DNA of 64,000 bases, taken from the NCBI GenBank assembly GCA_965249525.1, contig OZ252237.1:744001-808000 (forward strand). The letters run 5' to 3'. Below are positions 1-8,530 of the stretch, in pieces. The translations under genes and the position numbers were made by a program. The notes under the pieces were generated by a model. That model was not told where the DNA came from. It saw only the letters and a program-made list of their open reading frames with translations, and ran no database searches. The stretch is from G965240465 sp965249525. Lineage in GTDB: Bacteria > SAR324 > JACQKK01. Every line of letters starts with the position of its first letter. Position 1 is the stretch's first letter.

Positions 1-403
1 TGCTTCGCAAGTCGTTGCTCTTCAATGCATTATCTCCCAATTGCAGTATCATATTGATGGAGACATCGGGATGCACCACAGTACGCAACCCAAATCGCAA
101 ATCCTGATACAACGAGCTCCCTTTTTTTTCTTCAAGCTGTGTGCGCAATTCATTGTTGTTGCGGGTGCGCAGCCATGCGGAAAATTCAGCATCAGCCTCT
201 ACTCCTTTTAGTATCAATAAGCGTTCTTCCACCTCTTCATATTCGCCCCTTTCTACAGGTTGAAAATTTACCTGGGCCTGGACTATATGTGGGCGCCAAC
301 ACAAAAATGCACCCAGCAGCAGCAAGATGAACATATATCTTGCTGGCATGCCTGCGAGAAGCTGTGGTACTGAAATTTTCCATTGGTGCTGTATAGACAT
401 CAT
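1..403 (-). CDS. Exported protein, 3' end beyond window (partial)
   Basis: An open frame begins at ATG 403 (a second ATG follows directly at 400) and runs without a stop off the left edge. The first 45 residues look like an export signal: a polar start, then a strongly hydrophobic run (YMFILLLLGAFLCW) and a possible cleavage site after HIVQA. The mature part is charged and polar (PVERGEYEEVEERL; RTRNNNELRTQLEE). The last visible stretch, around LGDNALKSNDLR, could belong to an outer-membrane or periplasmic protein. I do not recognise the family. It lies about 150 bp downstream of leuB on the same strand. The frame and the signal sequence are seen directly; function is unknown. Confidence 0.6.
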   Translation of the reverse strand, partial: MMSIQHQWKISVPQLLAGMPARYMFILLLLGAFLCWRPHIVQAQVNFQPVERGEYEEVEERLLILKGVEADAEFSAWLRTRNNNELRTQLEEKKGSSLYQDLRFGLRTVVHPDVSINMILQLGDNALKSNDLRS

Positions 404-553
404 GCGCTTTATGGTTGAGATGGAATGGGTGCGAGGACTATGTTTCTGCAGACCATAGCAAACCCTATCTGGCTTGGAAGAGCAATGGAGAAAGAAAGCA
501 TGGGTGAGTGAAGTTGATTTCAGCGACATAACCAAGTAAAGACAACAAAGGAT

Positions 554-1678
554 TTATTTGTTCAGCTTTTCCAGCTGCTGCAGTACGAGTTCACCCATTT
601 GCTGACAACCTACCTTTTGAAGGGGAGAAGCTTCAGTTGTAGGGGCATCATCCATGACTTGGTAGATGTCCGGAGTGCGATAGTTGGTAAGAACTTCTGT
701 GATGGCTTGCCGAAGGCGGTCATCGTATTGTGGCAAACGCAAGGTATAGCGGAACAGCATCCCGATGGAAAGCATCATAGCCAGTGGGTTGGCGGAGTCT
801 TGGCCGGCGATATCTGGAGCTGAGCCATGAACAGGTTCATATAGTGCATGTTTTTCACCGAGACTGGCAGAAGGTAACATTCCGATGGAACCGGTTAGCA
901 CAGCAGCAGTATCGCTGAGGATGTCTCCGAACAGATTGCCAGTGACCATGGTATCAAAGTGTTTGGGTTCTCTCACCAGCTGCATGACAGCGTTATCTAC
1001 ATACATGTGTTCTAGGGCAACAGAGGGAAATTCTTTGGCTATTTCACAAGCTATTTCACGCCACAGCATGGAGACTTCTAGTACATTGGCTTTGTCAACG
1101 GAGCATAGCCTTTGGCGACGCACTTGTGCTGTTTGGAAAGCTGTACGCATGATACGTGTGATTTCTTTTTCGTGATAGCGCATGGTGTTAAAGGCTTCGC
1201 GCTGCCCTGGGATATCGTTGGTGCGCCCACGAGGCTGGCCAAAATAGATACCTCCAGTGAGTTCACGTACCACCATGATGTCGCAATCTTGCACCAGAGT
1301 GGGTTTCAAGCTGGATGCGTGTACAAGTTGGCGATGTACTTGCGCAGGGCGTAGATTAGCAAACAACTGGAGTGAGGCGCGTAGACGCAGCAAACCGCTT
1401 TCTGGTTTTTTCTCTGGTGGAAGTGTATCCCACTTAGGTCCACCGACAGCCCCCAGCAGTACGGCATCGGCTTGGGATGCTAGCTGCAAGGTGTCTTCAG
1501 GGAGGGGGTCTGCGGTCTGATCATAAGCGGTTCCACCTACATGAGCTTGCTGTATGTTTGTAGCTATTCCCGCTTGGCGTGCCAACAAATGTAGTACTGC
1601 CAAACCTTGCTGCATTACTTCTGGACCAATTCCATCGCCTGGCAAGGCGGCAATATTCAAGGCACGGGTGGTATTCAT
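554..1678 (-). CDS. leuB: 3-isopropylmalate dehydrogenase
   Basis: This enzyme oxidatively decarboxylates 3-isopropylmalate to 2-oxoisocaproate with NAD in leucine synthesis, in the cytoplasm. The 374-residue length fits the family. The nucleotide-binding start ALPGDGIGPEV, the substrate-loop arginines around LRLRASLQLFANLRPAQ, the GGIYFG segment and the NLFGDILSD metal-binding region with its aspartates are all visible. Near the C-terminus, EPVHGSAPDIAGQ is the family signature. Its ATG overlaps the stop codon of the upstream MBL-hydrolase gene (ATGA), so the two are probably translationally coupled. The other leucine genes (leuA, leuC, leuD) are not in this window. The tyrosine in GGIYFG and the DIAGQ motif favour LeuB over isocitrate or tartrate dehydrogenase. 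Confidence 0.95.
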   Translation of the reverse strand: MNTTRALNIAALPGDGIGPEVMQQGLAVLHLLARQAGIATNIQQAHVGGTAYDQTADPLPEDTLQLASQADAVLLGAVGGPKWDTLPPEKKPESGLLRLRASLQLFANLRPAQVHRQLVHASSLKPTLVQDCDIMVVRELTGGIYFGQPRGRTNDIPGQREAFNTMRYHEKEITRIMRTAFQTAQVRRQRLCSVDKANVLEVSMLWREIACEIAKEFPSVALEHMYVDNAVMQLVREPKHFDTMVTGNLFGDILSDTAAVLTGSIGMLPSASLGEKHALYEPVHGSAPDIAGQDSANPLAMMLSIGMLFRYTLRLPQYDDRLRQAITEVLTNYRTPDIYQVMDDAPTTEASPLQKVGCQQMGELVLQQLEKLNK

Positions 1679-2328
1679 GGAACCGACTTGCCCTGCATGT
1701 AGGGATTATGGGTGCGTTCATAGCCGATGGTACTGGTGGGTCTATCACGATTGTAATGGTGACCGGGTGCCACTTTGATTTCATCATCTAGTTTTGCCAG
1801 TCGGAAAAGTGATTGTTGCAAGAGGGCGGGGTTGCTACCTGGAAGGTCGGTGCGGCCACAGCTGCCGCAAAAGAGTGTGTCTCCAGTAAACAACAGGTTA
1901 TCCACCAAGAAACACTGTGAACCTGGAGTATGTCCGGGAGTATGCAGGCAGGTAATATGCATGTTAGCAATTTCTAACCGCTGTCCTTCTTGCGTAGTTT
2001 TTACCAATTCTTTGGGTGCTGGAGTGGAGTCTTTTTCAGCTTCATGGACAAATATCGGTACAGGCTGTGCCAGTTTTTCAAGCAAGGACTCTAATCCTTC
2101 AATGTAGGGAATTCCCAGAAAATTCTGTCCCCCTACATGGTCAGGATGGGTATGGGTCAGTAGTACGGCAGTTAAAGTCAGTTTTTCTTGCTGCAAGATA
2201 TCTAGCAGGGTTTGAATATTCCAGGCAGGGTCAATGAGAATCGCCTGATAGGTTTTTGGGAAGCTGAGCAGGTATACAAAATTGGCCATCTGGCCGAGTT
2301 CTAATTGTCTAAAAACAAGTTGATTCAT
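1675..2328 (-). CDS. MBL-fold metallo-hydrolase (glyoxalase II-like)
   Basis: A 217-residue metallo-beta-lactamase-fold hydrolase. The zinc-binding signature THTHPDHVGG (HxHxDH) lies near residue 58. Further zinc ligands appear in HTPGHTPGS and in the FTGDTLFCGSCGRTDLPG segment, and there is a C-terminal PGHHYNR. This set is typical of the glyoxalase II, persulfide dioxygenase and related hydroxyacyl-glutathione hydrolase group. The protein is shorter than classical GloB (about 250 residues), so the substrate cannot be fixed from sequence. A glutathione synthetase about 3 kb upstream on the same strand makes a glutathione-thioester substrate possible, but that is inference. The gene overlaps leuB by four bases and follows the glycosyltransferase gene by 51 bp. 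Confidence 0.85.
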   Translation of the reverse strand: MNQLVFRQLELGQMANFVYLLSFPKTYQAILIDPAWNIQTLLDILQQEKLTLTAVLLTHTHPDHVGGQNFLGIPYIEGLESLLEKLAQPVPIFVHEAEKDSTPAPKELVKTTQEGQRLEIANMHITCLHTPGHTPGSQCFLVDNLLFTGDTLFCGSCGRTDLPGSNPALLQQSLFRLAKLDDEIKVAPGHHYNRDRPTSTIGYERTHNPYMQGKSVP

Positions 2329-2379
2329 AGAAAATTTAGGAATGTGGTGAATGGTTTTTTTATCAGCGATACTGCAAGT

Positions 2380-3540
2380 CTACAACAAGGGAAAGACTTT
2401 GCCAGTAACAGCAGTATAACCTAGGAATGTTTGCTGTAACGCATGTTGAGGAGAGAATTGTTTGATGTGTTTAGGAATGGCCTGTTGGAGATTTTTTTTC
2501 AAGGTATTATCTGTTAGCAATTGTTGAAGTTGGTGTGCGATATGTTCAGGGTCTTGGGGGTTGGCTAATAGGCAAGCGGGACCAGCTATTTCAGACATGC
2601 TGCTGCGGTTTGAGACAAGACAGGGTGTATTGCAGTGCAGGGCTTCTAAAATTGGCAGTCCAAATCCTTCCATGAGAGAAATATAAACACAAACTCTGGC
2701 TTGTGCATATAATGCGGGAGTATCTTTTAGTGGGATATGCCCCAGAAAGCGTACTTGATGTGCAATTCCTAGAGAATGTGCCAGTTGCTGGAGCCTTCTT
2801 CCATAAGGGGTGGGAGTGCCGGCAAACAGGATGTAGAAATTTTTTCTTATAGATTGAGATAGTTGTGAAAAGGCTTTGAGCAGCATGTGGGCGTTTTTGC
2901 GTGGTTCTAGGGCACCCAATTGTAGAATGAAATGTGCAGGAAGTTGATAGGTTTGGCGCACGCGTTGTTGTTTTGTGGGGGAGAAGTGTTTGGGATGATA
3001 GGCGGCATCTGCAAAGGGATAGACCACTTTTACCTTATTGGATGGGATTGAAAAAGCTTCACAAATATCATGCTTGGTGGCTTTGGAGACGGCGAATATC
3101 AGGTCGGCACGTTGGGCTGCACTTTGAAAACTGCGACGATAAAGGAAGCGATCAATGGCGGGGTAGAATTGGGGCAAATGAAGAAATATCAGGTCATGAA
3201 TGGTTACAATGGCGGGGCAGGGCAATTTTTGAGGAAGTGTATTGCTAAGGCCGTGGTAGAGAATGAGTTGATGTTGCAGGGCTTGTTTTCGTATTTGAAT
3301 GAATCGCAATTGGTATTGTTTCCATTTATGGGGTCTTTTTGTTGGGGCATGCAAGGTGGCATTGGATGGGAGTTGGGGGGAAAAGTCCGATTGGGTTCTT
3401 AGAGGTACGGGTGAGTATAAATGCAGCTTGAGAGTGGGGGAATATTTTCCCATGGCCGCAATCAGGTTGCGGGCATAGCTGCCCAGCCCGCGAGAGTTGT
3501 CGGCGAAGCGTTTGGCATCAAAGCCGATATTCATGGACAA
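2380..3540 (-). CDS. Glycosyltransferase family 4 (GT-B fold)
   Basis: A 386-residue retaining GT-B glycosyltransferase. The N-terminal half carries a glycine-rich acceptor-side loop (KRFADNSRGLGSYARNL). The C-terminal half holds the sugar-nucleotide domain: LQLGALEPRKNAHMLLKAF begins it and EGFGLPILEAL near residue 300 is the E-x7-E-type donor-binding motif. SRSSMSE-like residues (SNRSSMSEIAG) follow, as in GT4 mannosyl- and glucosyltransferases. It probably adds a sugar to a cell-surface polysaccharide or lipid from the cytoplasmic side; donor and acceptor are not readable. Its start overlaps the 3' end of the inositol-monophosphatase-like gene by 10 bp, so both likely belong to one transcript with the MBL hydrolase and leuB. 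Confidence 0.9.
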   Translation of the reverse strand: MSMNIGFDAKRFADNSRGLGSYARNLIAAMGKYSPTLKLHLYSPVPLRTQSDFSPQLPSNATLHAPTKRPHKWKQYQLRFIQIRKQALQHQLILYHGLSNTLPQKLPCPAIVTIHDLIFLHLPQFYPAIDRFLYRRSFQSAAQRADLIFAVSKATKHDICEAFSIPSNKVKVVYPFADAAYHPKHFSPTKQQRVRQTYQLPAHFILQLGALEPRKNAHMLLKAFSQLSQSIRKNFYILFAGTPTPYGRRLQQLAHSLGIAHQVRFLGHIPLKDTPALYAQARVCVYISLMEGFGLPILEALHCNTPCLVSNRSSMSEIAGPACLLANPQDPEHIAHQLQQLLTDNTLKKNLQQAIPKHIKQFSPQHALQQTFLGYTAVTGKVFPLL

Positions 3541-4322
3541 GAAAGAGGTCGCAGGAGGTGACGGGTGTGTTCCACTTCTTGAGGATTGCCTATCAGCAGT
3601 GGTTGGGAAATACGAAAATCATGGGCGGGGGAAAGCATTTGTTGGATATCTAGCGGGCTGCCATCCAGGTACATTTCTATCATGCCTTGTGTGCGGGTTA
3701 GCGGTAAGGCTGCTGCCAGATCCCATATGCCGACTTTGCCAGTAATCATAATCTCGGATCTTCCCAATCCTACACAAGCCATATGATACAAGTTTGAACC
3801 GAAGCTGCGCAACTTATACTCTTGTAAGTCATTGGTGCGATAGAAGTGATGAAATTTGGAATCAAGCAGGCAATTGCGATTGTCGGGGTGGTTGCCGGCA
3901 GTTGGTTTTTGACAGAAGTTATTGTTTAGCCAAACTCCCTGAGAGTTGCTGAAAAATGTTTCTTGGGTCGCAGGGAAACACATAAAGCCTTCTACGGGTT
4001 CTTTGTTATATAACAGACCAATCCCCAAGCCCCAACAAGCATATCCTCTGGCAAAAGATGCTGTGCCGTCTACTGGGTCCACCACCCATAACCACTCAGT
4101 ATCGGCAGTGAATGCTTCTGTGTTCTCCTCACTAAGCAATCCATACTCAGGCAAATGCTGATGCAGTATTTCCAGCGTCATATCGCTGGCACGGAGATCC
4201 AATTCAGTGACTATGCTGCCATCTGCCTTGGTGTCAGAAGCAGTTTTTCCAAACCATTCCAGTGCAAGTCTTTCATAACGACGAAAGATTTCGCGGATCA
4301 AGTCAAGGTATTCAGACTGCAT
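3531..4322 (-). CDS. Inositol-monophosphatase family phosphatase
   Basis: A magnesium-dependent sugar-phosphate phosphatase of the inositol monophosphatase family, about 263 residues from ATG 4322. A TTG 27 bases upstream is in frame, but the ATG has the better-placed GGA upstream. Metal ligands are visible in SEENTEAF (Glu), in DPVDGTASFARG near residue 84 and in the C-terminal WDLAAALPLTRTQG. Histidinol-phosphatase, inositol phosphatase and 3'-phosphoadenosine-5'-phosphatase members share these motifs, so the substrate is open. There are no histidine-pathway or inositol genes nearby. It overlaps the glycosyltransferase gene by 10 bp, which hints at a role in sugar-phosphate metabolism for glycan synthesis; that is inference. 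Confidence 0.88.
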   Translation of the reverse strand: MQSEYLDLIREIFRRYERLALEWFGKTASDTKADGSIVTELDLRASDMTLEILHQHLPEYGLLSEENTEAFTADTEWLWVVDPVDGTASFARGYACWGLGIGLLYNKEPVEGFMCFPATQETFFSNSQGVWLNNNFCQKPTAGNHPDNRNCLLDSKFHHFYRTNDLQEYKLRSFGSNLYHMACVGLGRSEIMITGKVGIWDLAAALPLTRTQGMIEMYLDGSPLDIQQMLSPAHDFRISQPLLIGNPQEVEHTRHLLRPLSCP

Positions 4323-4373
4323 TTCATAAGATCCAACAAGAAGCAGCAAAGTGCAAGCTAAATCAATCAGAGG

Positions 4374-5300
4374 TTAAGGTGTGTGGGTTTTCTCAGTAGA
4401 ATTGTCTGGGGAGGCGGACAGCGTATTTTCTTGTTGCTGGAGATTTCTATCAAAGGAGAGTTGTTTTGTGGCCAGCAGCACACCGATGATTATCATTGCC
4501 AGCAAAGCTGCAGTCAGCAATAACAAAACCATCCTCCTTGGTTTGACAGCAAAACTGGAAGAACCGATACCAGCCAGGCCGCCGATGATATCGGTAGCTT
4601 GGGGAGTATATTGAGGCAGTAGAGGTCTGGGAGGAATTGGAGGAGGCGGGCTTTTGCTGGGAGGGGGGGATGTGATTGTCGGCGTGGGACTTGTTGGGGG
4701 AGGGACGGGGGGCTGGGAAGACTGCATGGCCTCCCTGATGTCCTTCAAAGAGTCTGCAAGGTCTTCTTCAATAACGGCAGGAGTTGCTTTTGCTGTGATG
4801 AATTCTTCTGTTGCTTTCTCTTGTATAGGGGGGCCTTCTTTAGCAGCTTCGACTAGAATTTGACATTCTCGTATGATCCTATTGTTTGCCAGCTGAAAAA
4901 CGGTGGAAATGCGAAGAGCCTCGTAAATGGTTATCTGCTGATGAGGAGTGAATCCCTTCAAAATGCCTATAGAGGAACGCGGCAGATCCGCCAGAAGTGT
5001 TTGACGAGCGTAAGGCATGACTTCAAAGCCCAGCTGGTTGCTTCTTTCTATATCGGAGATGACTGCATAGGAAGGAAAATTTGCATTTTCTACCAGCTTC
5101 ATTATGGCTTGGGATTGGAGAAAAAAATTGAAGTTGGAGACTTCTTTGACAGTGTAAACAGAGAAATTATTCTGCATCAATTTCAGCTGACGTTTGCTTA
5201 CTCCTTGAATGCAGGTAAATGGGGAATTTAACAGCTCGGCAGCTTCCCGTCCCTGATATTCGGCTGACAGGCTTACCAATTGTCGAAAATAAGTGGCCAT
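4374..5300 (-). CDS. Helix-hairpin-helix-like protein with proline-rich linker and C-terminal membrane anchor
   Basis: A 308-residue protein I cannot assign to a named family. Residues about 20-65 read like a helix-hairpin-helix unit (a GVSKRQLKLM turn followed by VYTVKEVSNF). A second related unit lies around residues 110-150 (IGILKGFTPHQQ, then ISTVFQLANN). DUF4332-type proteins have a similar arrangement. A long proline-rich linker (about residues 200-232; PPPTSPTPT, SPPPPIPPRP) leads to one transmembrane helix (MVLLLLTAALLAMIIIGVLL) and a short polar tail. The likely topology is a cytoplasmic N-terminal region anchored by a C-terminal helix. It is followed by the IMPase-like gene on the same strand with about 50 bp between. 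Confidence 0.7.
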   Translation of the reverse strand: MATYFRQLVSLSAEYQGREAAELLNSPFTCIQGVSKRQLKLMQNNFSVYTVKEVSNFNFFLQSQAIMKLVENANFPSYAVISDIERSNQLGFEVMPYARQTLLADLPRSSIGILKGFTPHQQITIYEALRISTVFQLANNRIIRECQILVEAAKEGPPIQEKATEEFITAKATPAVIEEDLADSLKDIREAMQSSQPPVPPPTSPTPTITSPPPSKSPPPPIPPRPLLPQYTPQATDIIGGLAGIGSSSFAVKPRRMVLLLLTAALLAMIIIGVLLATKQLSFDRNLQQQENTLSASPDNSTEKTHTP

Positions 5301-5416
5301 ATGGGTGTACCAATCAAATTTTTAAACTCGGGTGTGGATGAGATTGTTTGGTGTAATTCTATTATAAAAGCTTTTTACTTTTATGATAATTTTTCACCAA
5401 AGGATATATGGGCAGG

Positions 5417-6892
5417 TTAAGCTTTCTTTGTGTAGTCATCTTCATATAGTAAGCTGTCCAGGGCACCGAAACCGGCAGCAATACCACCTTCATGAAAGTG
5501 GCAGGGTTTGGTGCGTACCAGAAAGCCACTATCTTGGTTGATAATTTCTTGCTTGCTTTCGGTCAACATAAAGCCTATACGGCTGACTTCACTAACGACT
5601 TCTACCTGTGATGGCTGGTTAGAGGAGGGGTTGGCTAACAAAGTTTGATGGGTGACAGGCTGGAGCCTCTGCATGAGCGTCCAAGCTGGCTTTTCTTGAG
5701 GAGACAGGGTGCGGAGTTTTTGTGATAGAGCCTGGTCAAACAAATTGTTTCCGCCTCCTTCTCGCTGGGGTTTTAGAACATATTCATGGGGGGATTCCAT
5801 TGCTTTCGCCAATGCTGGTGTGCCATCAGGTAAGGAATCATCTAGAGCATACATGGGTGTAAAGATTGGCAGCAAGTCATGGTGGGCTGACAAAGCAAAG
5901 CGTTTCAGCAGGGACGGCTGACAAAGCAGTTGTTGGATTTTCTTCATTCCAGCCAGTTGCCCGGCAATATCCGGAATTTCTACTACTGAGGCCTGGGTCA
6001 ACATTTCTCTACCCCGCCAATCATCCTGTTGCGCCAGATCTTCTGGGCGATAGCCTGATCGCAGGCAGGCAACAGCTGCACGGGTTTGATTAATCCATAA
6101 ATGGCCATCTTTTAAGCGGCCTTGTTGAGCAATTTGGGATAAAGTTTGCCGTAATACCGGAACCCCATGTTGGATAAGGGCGTGTTCAAGTAAATGTTGA
6201 TCGGCTAGGTTGGCTTCATCGGGTTGTACGACCATCAAGAAACAGGCGTCATGGCCATCGCAATGTTGAAAGGCCGTAGCCAAAAATCCTGCAAGTTTTT
6301 CTAAACAAGGGTTGTTTGGTAAGCGGGTTGACCATGGGGTGCCATGTAGCAGTATGGCCTGCAGTTGTTGTATGCGACTAGCAAGAGCGGTGTAACTCAC
6401 TGAACAGGTATTCATTTCTACCAGCTGAGGTAGCAGTGTAAGCGCATTGGTATGGACAGGCAGTTTACTGGGACTTTGGGTATTGGTCAGAGAAGTATTG
6501 GCAATATGGGAAGCAAGGAAAAAATCATATCGGTTGAGATATATTTTACGAGATTTTGCATTGCAAGCGGGCAGCAACGAAAGCAAACGTGCGAGGAAGG
6601 AGTCTTTTGCAGCAGCTGGTTCTAGCGCATCTTGTAGAAAAAGGTGATCTTGTGCAGTGGCATGTATCAGGCGGTTGAAATTTATGGTAAAAGAAGTAAG
6701 CTGTTCCAGTGTTTCAGGCGGGATAGGTGCAGGCGTTAGGGCAAAGCCGAGTGGTTGTGGTGGTTTTCCTGGTGGCAGCTTTAACATGCCTAGGGCACAA
6801 GCCATGGAACGTGCTTCATCAAAGCGTGGACGCAGCAGGTCTATCATATGTAGCCTTTCAGCAGCAGCGTTTGCGTGTAGTTTTGCAGCCAT
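5417..6892 (-). CDS. Glutathione synthetase, eukaryotic type
   Basis: This protein joins gamma-glutamylcysteine and glycine with ATP to make glutathione in the cytoplasm. It is the eukaryotic GSS/GSH2 type, not the usual bacterial GshB. Diagnostic segments are visible in the expected order: a CLRSGYRPEDL segment near residue 260, IPDIAGQLAGMKKIQQ near 295 (matching the ATQLAGTKKVQQ region of animal GSS), the ATP loop VLKPQREGGGNNLF near 370, and the C-terminal substrate lid GFLVRTKPCHFHEGGIAAG. The 491-residue length matches the eukaryotic family (about 475) rather than GshB (about 315). No gamma-glutamylcysteine ligase gene is present in the window. It starts 4 bp after the spermidine-synthase-like gene, so they are probably co-transcribed. 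Confidence 0.93.
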   Translation of the reverse strand: MAAKLHANAAAERLHMIDLLRPRFDEARSMACALGMLKLPPGKPPQPLGFALTPAPIPPETLEQLTSFTINFNRLIHATAQDHLFLQDALEPAAAKDSFLARLLSLLPACNAKSRKIYLNRYDFFLASHIANTSLTNTQSPSKLPVHTNALTLLPQLVEMNTCSVSYTALASRIQQLQAILLHGTPWSTRLPNNPCLEKLAGFLATAFQHCDGHDACFLMVVQPDEANLADQHLLEHALIQHGVPVLRQTLSQIAQQGRLKDGHLWINQTRAAVACLRSGYRPEDLAQQDDWRGREMLTQASVVEIPDIAGQLAGMKKIQQLLCQPSLLKRFALSAHHDLLPIFTPMYALDDSLPDGTPALAKAMESPHEYVLKPQREGGGNNLFDQALSQKLRTLSPQEKPAWTLMQRLQPVTHQTLLANPSSNQPSQVEVVSEVSRIGFMLTESKQEIINQDSGFLVRTKPCHFHEGGIAAGFGALDSLLYEDDYTKKA

Positions 6893-6896
6893 GGCT

Positions 6897-7700
6897 TCAA
6901 GGAGGACTTAAACGACGAAGACCTTCTAACAATTTGCGGAAATTCAAGGGCGCCTGCTGGCTGAACTTTGCACTGCGTTGCAGTAAATTAGTGGTAGTAG
7001 GGGGAGTAGCTTCAGCATTGGCGCATATGAAGATGAGGTTGCTTTCTATTTTGAGTGAAAAGCAGAACACATAATGAAAGGTATTCAACATGGAACGCCT
7101 TACTTGAATCAGTGCTTCAGATTGACTGCCAAACACATTGTTCACCAGCCACCCACATGGACTCAAGTTGCGAGCTACGGCTTTCATACAAGCGAGGCTG
7201 TTCATGTGGGCTGGAGCTTGACTGCTACCAAAAGCATCTAAGAATATCAGGTCATAAGGTTGGTCTTGATGCAGCAAAAAGTGCAAGCCTTCTTGACAAA
7301 CTATCCGTAGGCGATTTTCAGGCGGCAATGAAAAGCAGGTGTGGGCAGCTTCAATTACTTCGGGGTGTATTTCCACAGCTGTTTGCATTGCAGGGTGAAA
7401 ATAGCTGTCCAAGAATTTTGCCACCACACCACCCCCCAAGCCAATGTGTAACACTGTTTGAGGAGAGGGTTGAAACAGTAGCCCTCCGACCATTGCTTGG
7501 GTATATTCCAGCAGCAATTCTTTTCGCTGCGGATGCCATGCACTCTGCACCAGATCACTATCTAACATTAGCCAGTGGGTGCCGTTTTCTTCTAGTACTT
7601 CTACTGAGACTTGTTGGCGGGCATGGAAGATCCGTTTGCCGTGGCGAGGCCCTCGGGCATGTGGGGAAAAGGATGGTAAGGGATGGATAGAATCGGACAT
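6897..7700 (-). CDS. Spermidine-synthase-like methyltransferase-fold protein
   Basis: A 267-residue protein of the spermidine/spermine synthase fold. The Rossmann motif VLHIGLGGGVVAKFL lies near residue 105, an acidic AVEIHPEVIEAA strand follows, and YDLIFLDAFGSS near residue 170 occupies the catalytic-loop position. Genuine SpeE proteins carry a GGGDGG loop and a D-S-(S/T)-D-P catalytic motif; here they read GGGVVA and DAFGSS. A divergent aminopropyltransferase or a related SAM enzyme is therefore more likely than standard spermidine synthase. No S-adenosylmethionine decarboxylase gene is nearby. It is the first gene of a unit with the glutathione synthetase (4-bp gap) and is divergent from lolD. 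Confidence 0.75.
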   Translation of the reverse strand: MSDSIHPLPSFSPHARGPRHGKRIFHARQQVSVEVLEENGTHWLMLDSDLVQSAWHPQRKELLLEYTQAMVGGLLFQPSPQTVLHIGLGGGVVAKFLDSYFHPAMQTAVEIHPEVIEAAHTCFSLPPENRLRIVCQEGLHFLLHQDQPYDLIFLDAFGSSQAPAHMNSLACMKAVARNLSPCGWLVNNVFGSQSEALIQVRRSMLNTFHYVFCFSLKIESNLIFICANAEATPPTTTNLLQRSAKFSQQAPLNFRKLLEGLRRLSPP

Positions 7701-7822
7701 GGGCGAAAGGGTTCAAGCCGCTATTGTGAGAGAGGCCAACGTAATGCGAGATATTCGGTTGGGAGTGTTTGCAAAAAAGCGGTTAAATGGTCTGTGGTGT
7801 TGGAATCGCACGGAAGAGATGC

Positions 7823-8530
7823 ATGACGAAATCCATTTTTATTTCTGTAGTAGATTTACACAAAGGATATCAGGAAAGCCAAGGTGTTCTGTTGCCGGTG
7901 CTAAAAGGGATAAGCTTAAAAGTCACCCAAGGGGAGACGCTGGCAGTGATGGGAGCTTCAGGTACAGGCAAAAGTACCTTGCTGCATATTTTGGGTGCAT
8001 TGGATAAAGCCAATCATGGACAAGTGCGGGTAGCAGGTAGAGATTTGGGTGCTTTAACAGCTGTAGAAGCTGCACAATTTCGCAATCAAGTGCTAGGGTT
8101 TGTATTTCAATTTCATCATTTGTTGATGGATTTTACACTGCTAGATAATGTGATGATGCCTACCTGGATTGCTCATGGACGTAGAGTAAACTGCCAAGAG
8201 CATGCAGAACAAATTTTAGAAGCAGTAGGATTGACAGAACGTGCCAAACATACCCCTGATCAACTCTCTGGAGGCGAACGTCAGCGTGCAGCTATTGCGC
8301 GTGCCCTGATGCATCGCCCCAAGCTACTCTTGGCGGATGAACCTACGGGCAATTTAGATCAAACCAATACCGAGCGCATAACTCAGCTGTTGTTGAAGCT
8401 GAATAAAGATTTCGGATTGACGCTGGTATTGGCCACCCACAATCCCGCAGTGGCAAGTCAACTGTCACGGCATTTGCTGCTTCGTGATGGTGAATTGCAT
8501 GAGACTTCTTCTGTGGTGTCCCATGCTTAA
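7823..8530 (+). CDS. lolD: Lipoprotein-releasing ABC transporter ATPase LolD
   Basis: ATPase of the LolCDE system, which extracts lipoproteins from the inner membrane for transfer to LolA. The start is placed at ATG 7823 because GGAAGAG lies just upstream and the family N-terminus begins there; an in-frame start at 7787 adds an unlikely tail. Walker A GASGTGKST is near residue 43, the LolD-typical FVFQFHHLLMDFT Q-loop near 94, the signature LSGGERQR near 148, and Walker B LLLADEPTG near 170. The H-loop reads LATHNP. No lolC or lolE permease gene is adjacent. The 3' end overlaps the likely bamA start by 8 bp, a coupling often seen in this locus. Confidence 0.92.
   Translation: MTKSIFISVVDLHKGYQESQGVLLPVLKGISLKVTQGETLAVMGASGTGKSTLLHILGALDKANHGQVRVAGRDLGALTAVEAAQFRNQVLGFVFQFHHLLMDFTLLDNVMMPTWIAHGRRVNCQEHAEQILEAVGLTERAKHTPDQLSGGERQRAAIARALMHRPKLLLADEPTGNLDQTNTERITQLLLKLNKDFGLTLVLATHNPAVASQLSRHLLLRDGELHETSSVVSHA

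Noticed and set aside
7055..7690. 211-codon antisense frame over the spermidine-synthase-like gene
   Set aside because: The minus-strand reading has a full Rossmann motif and fits its operon; the plus-strand reading has none.
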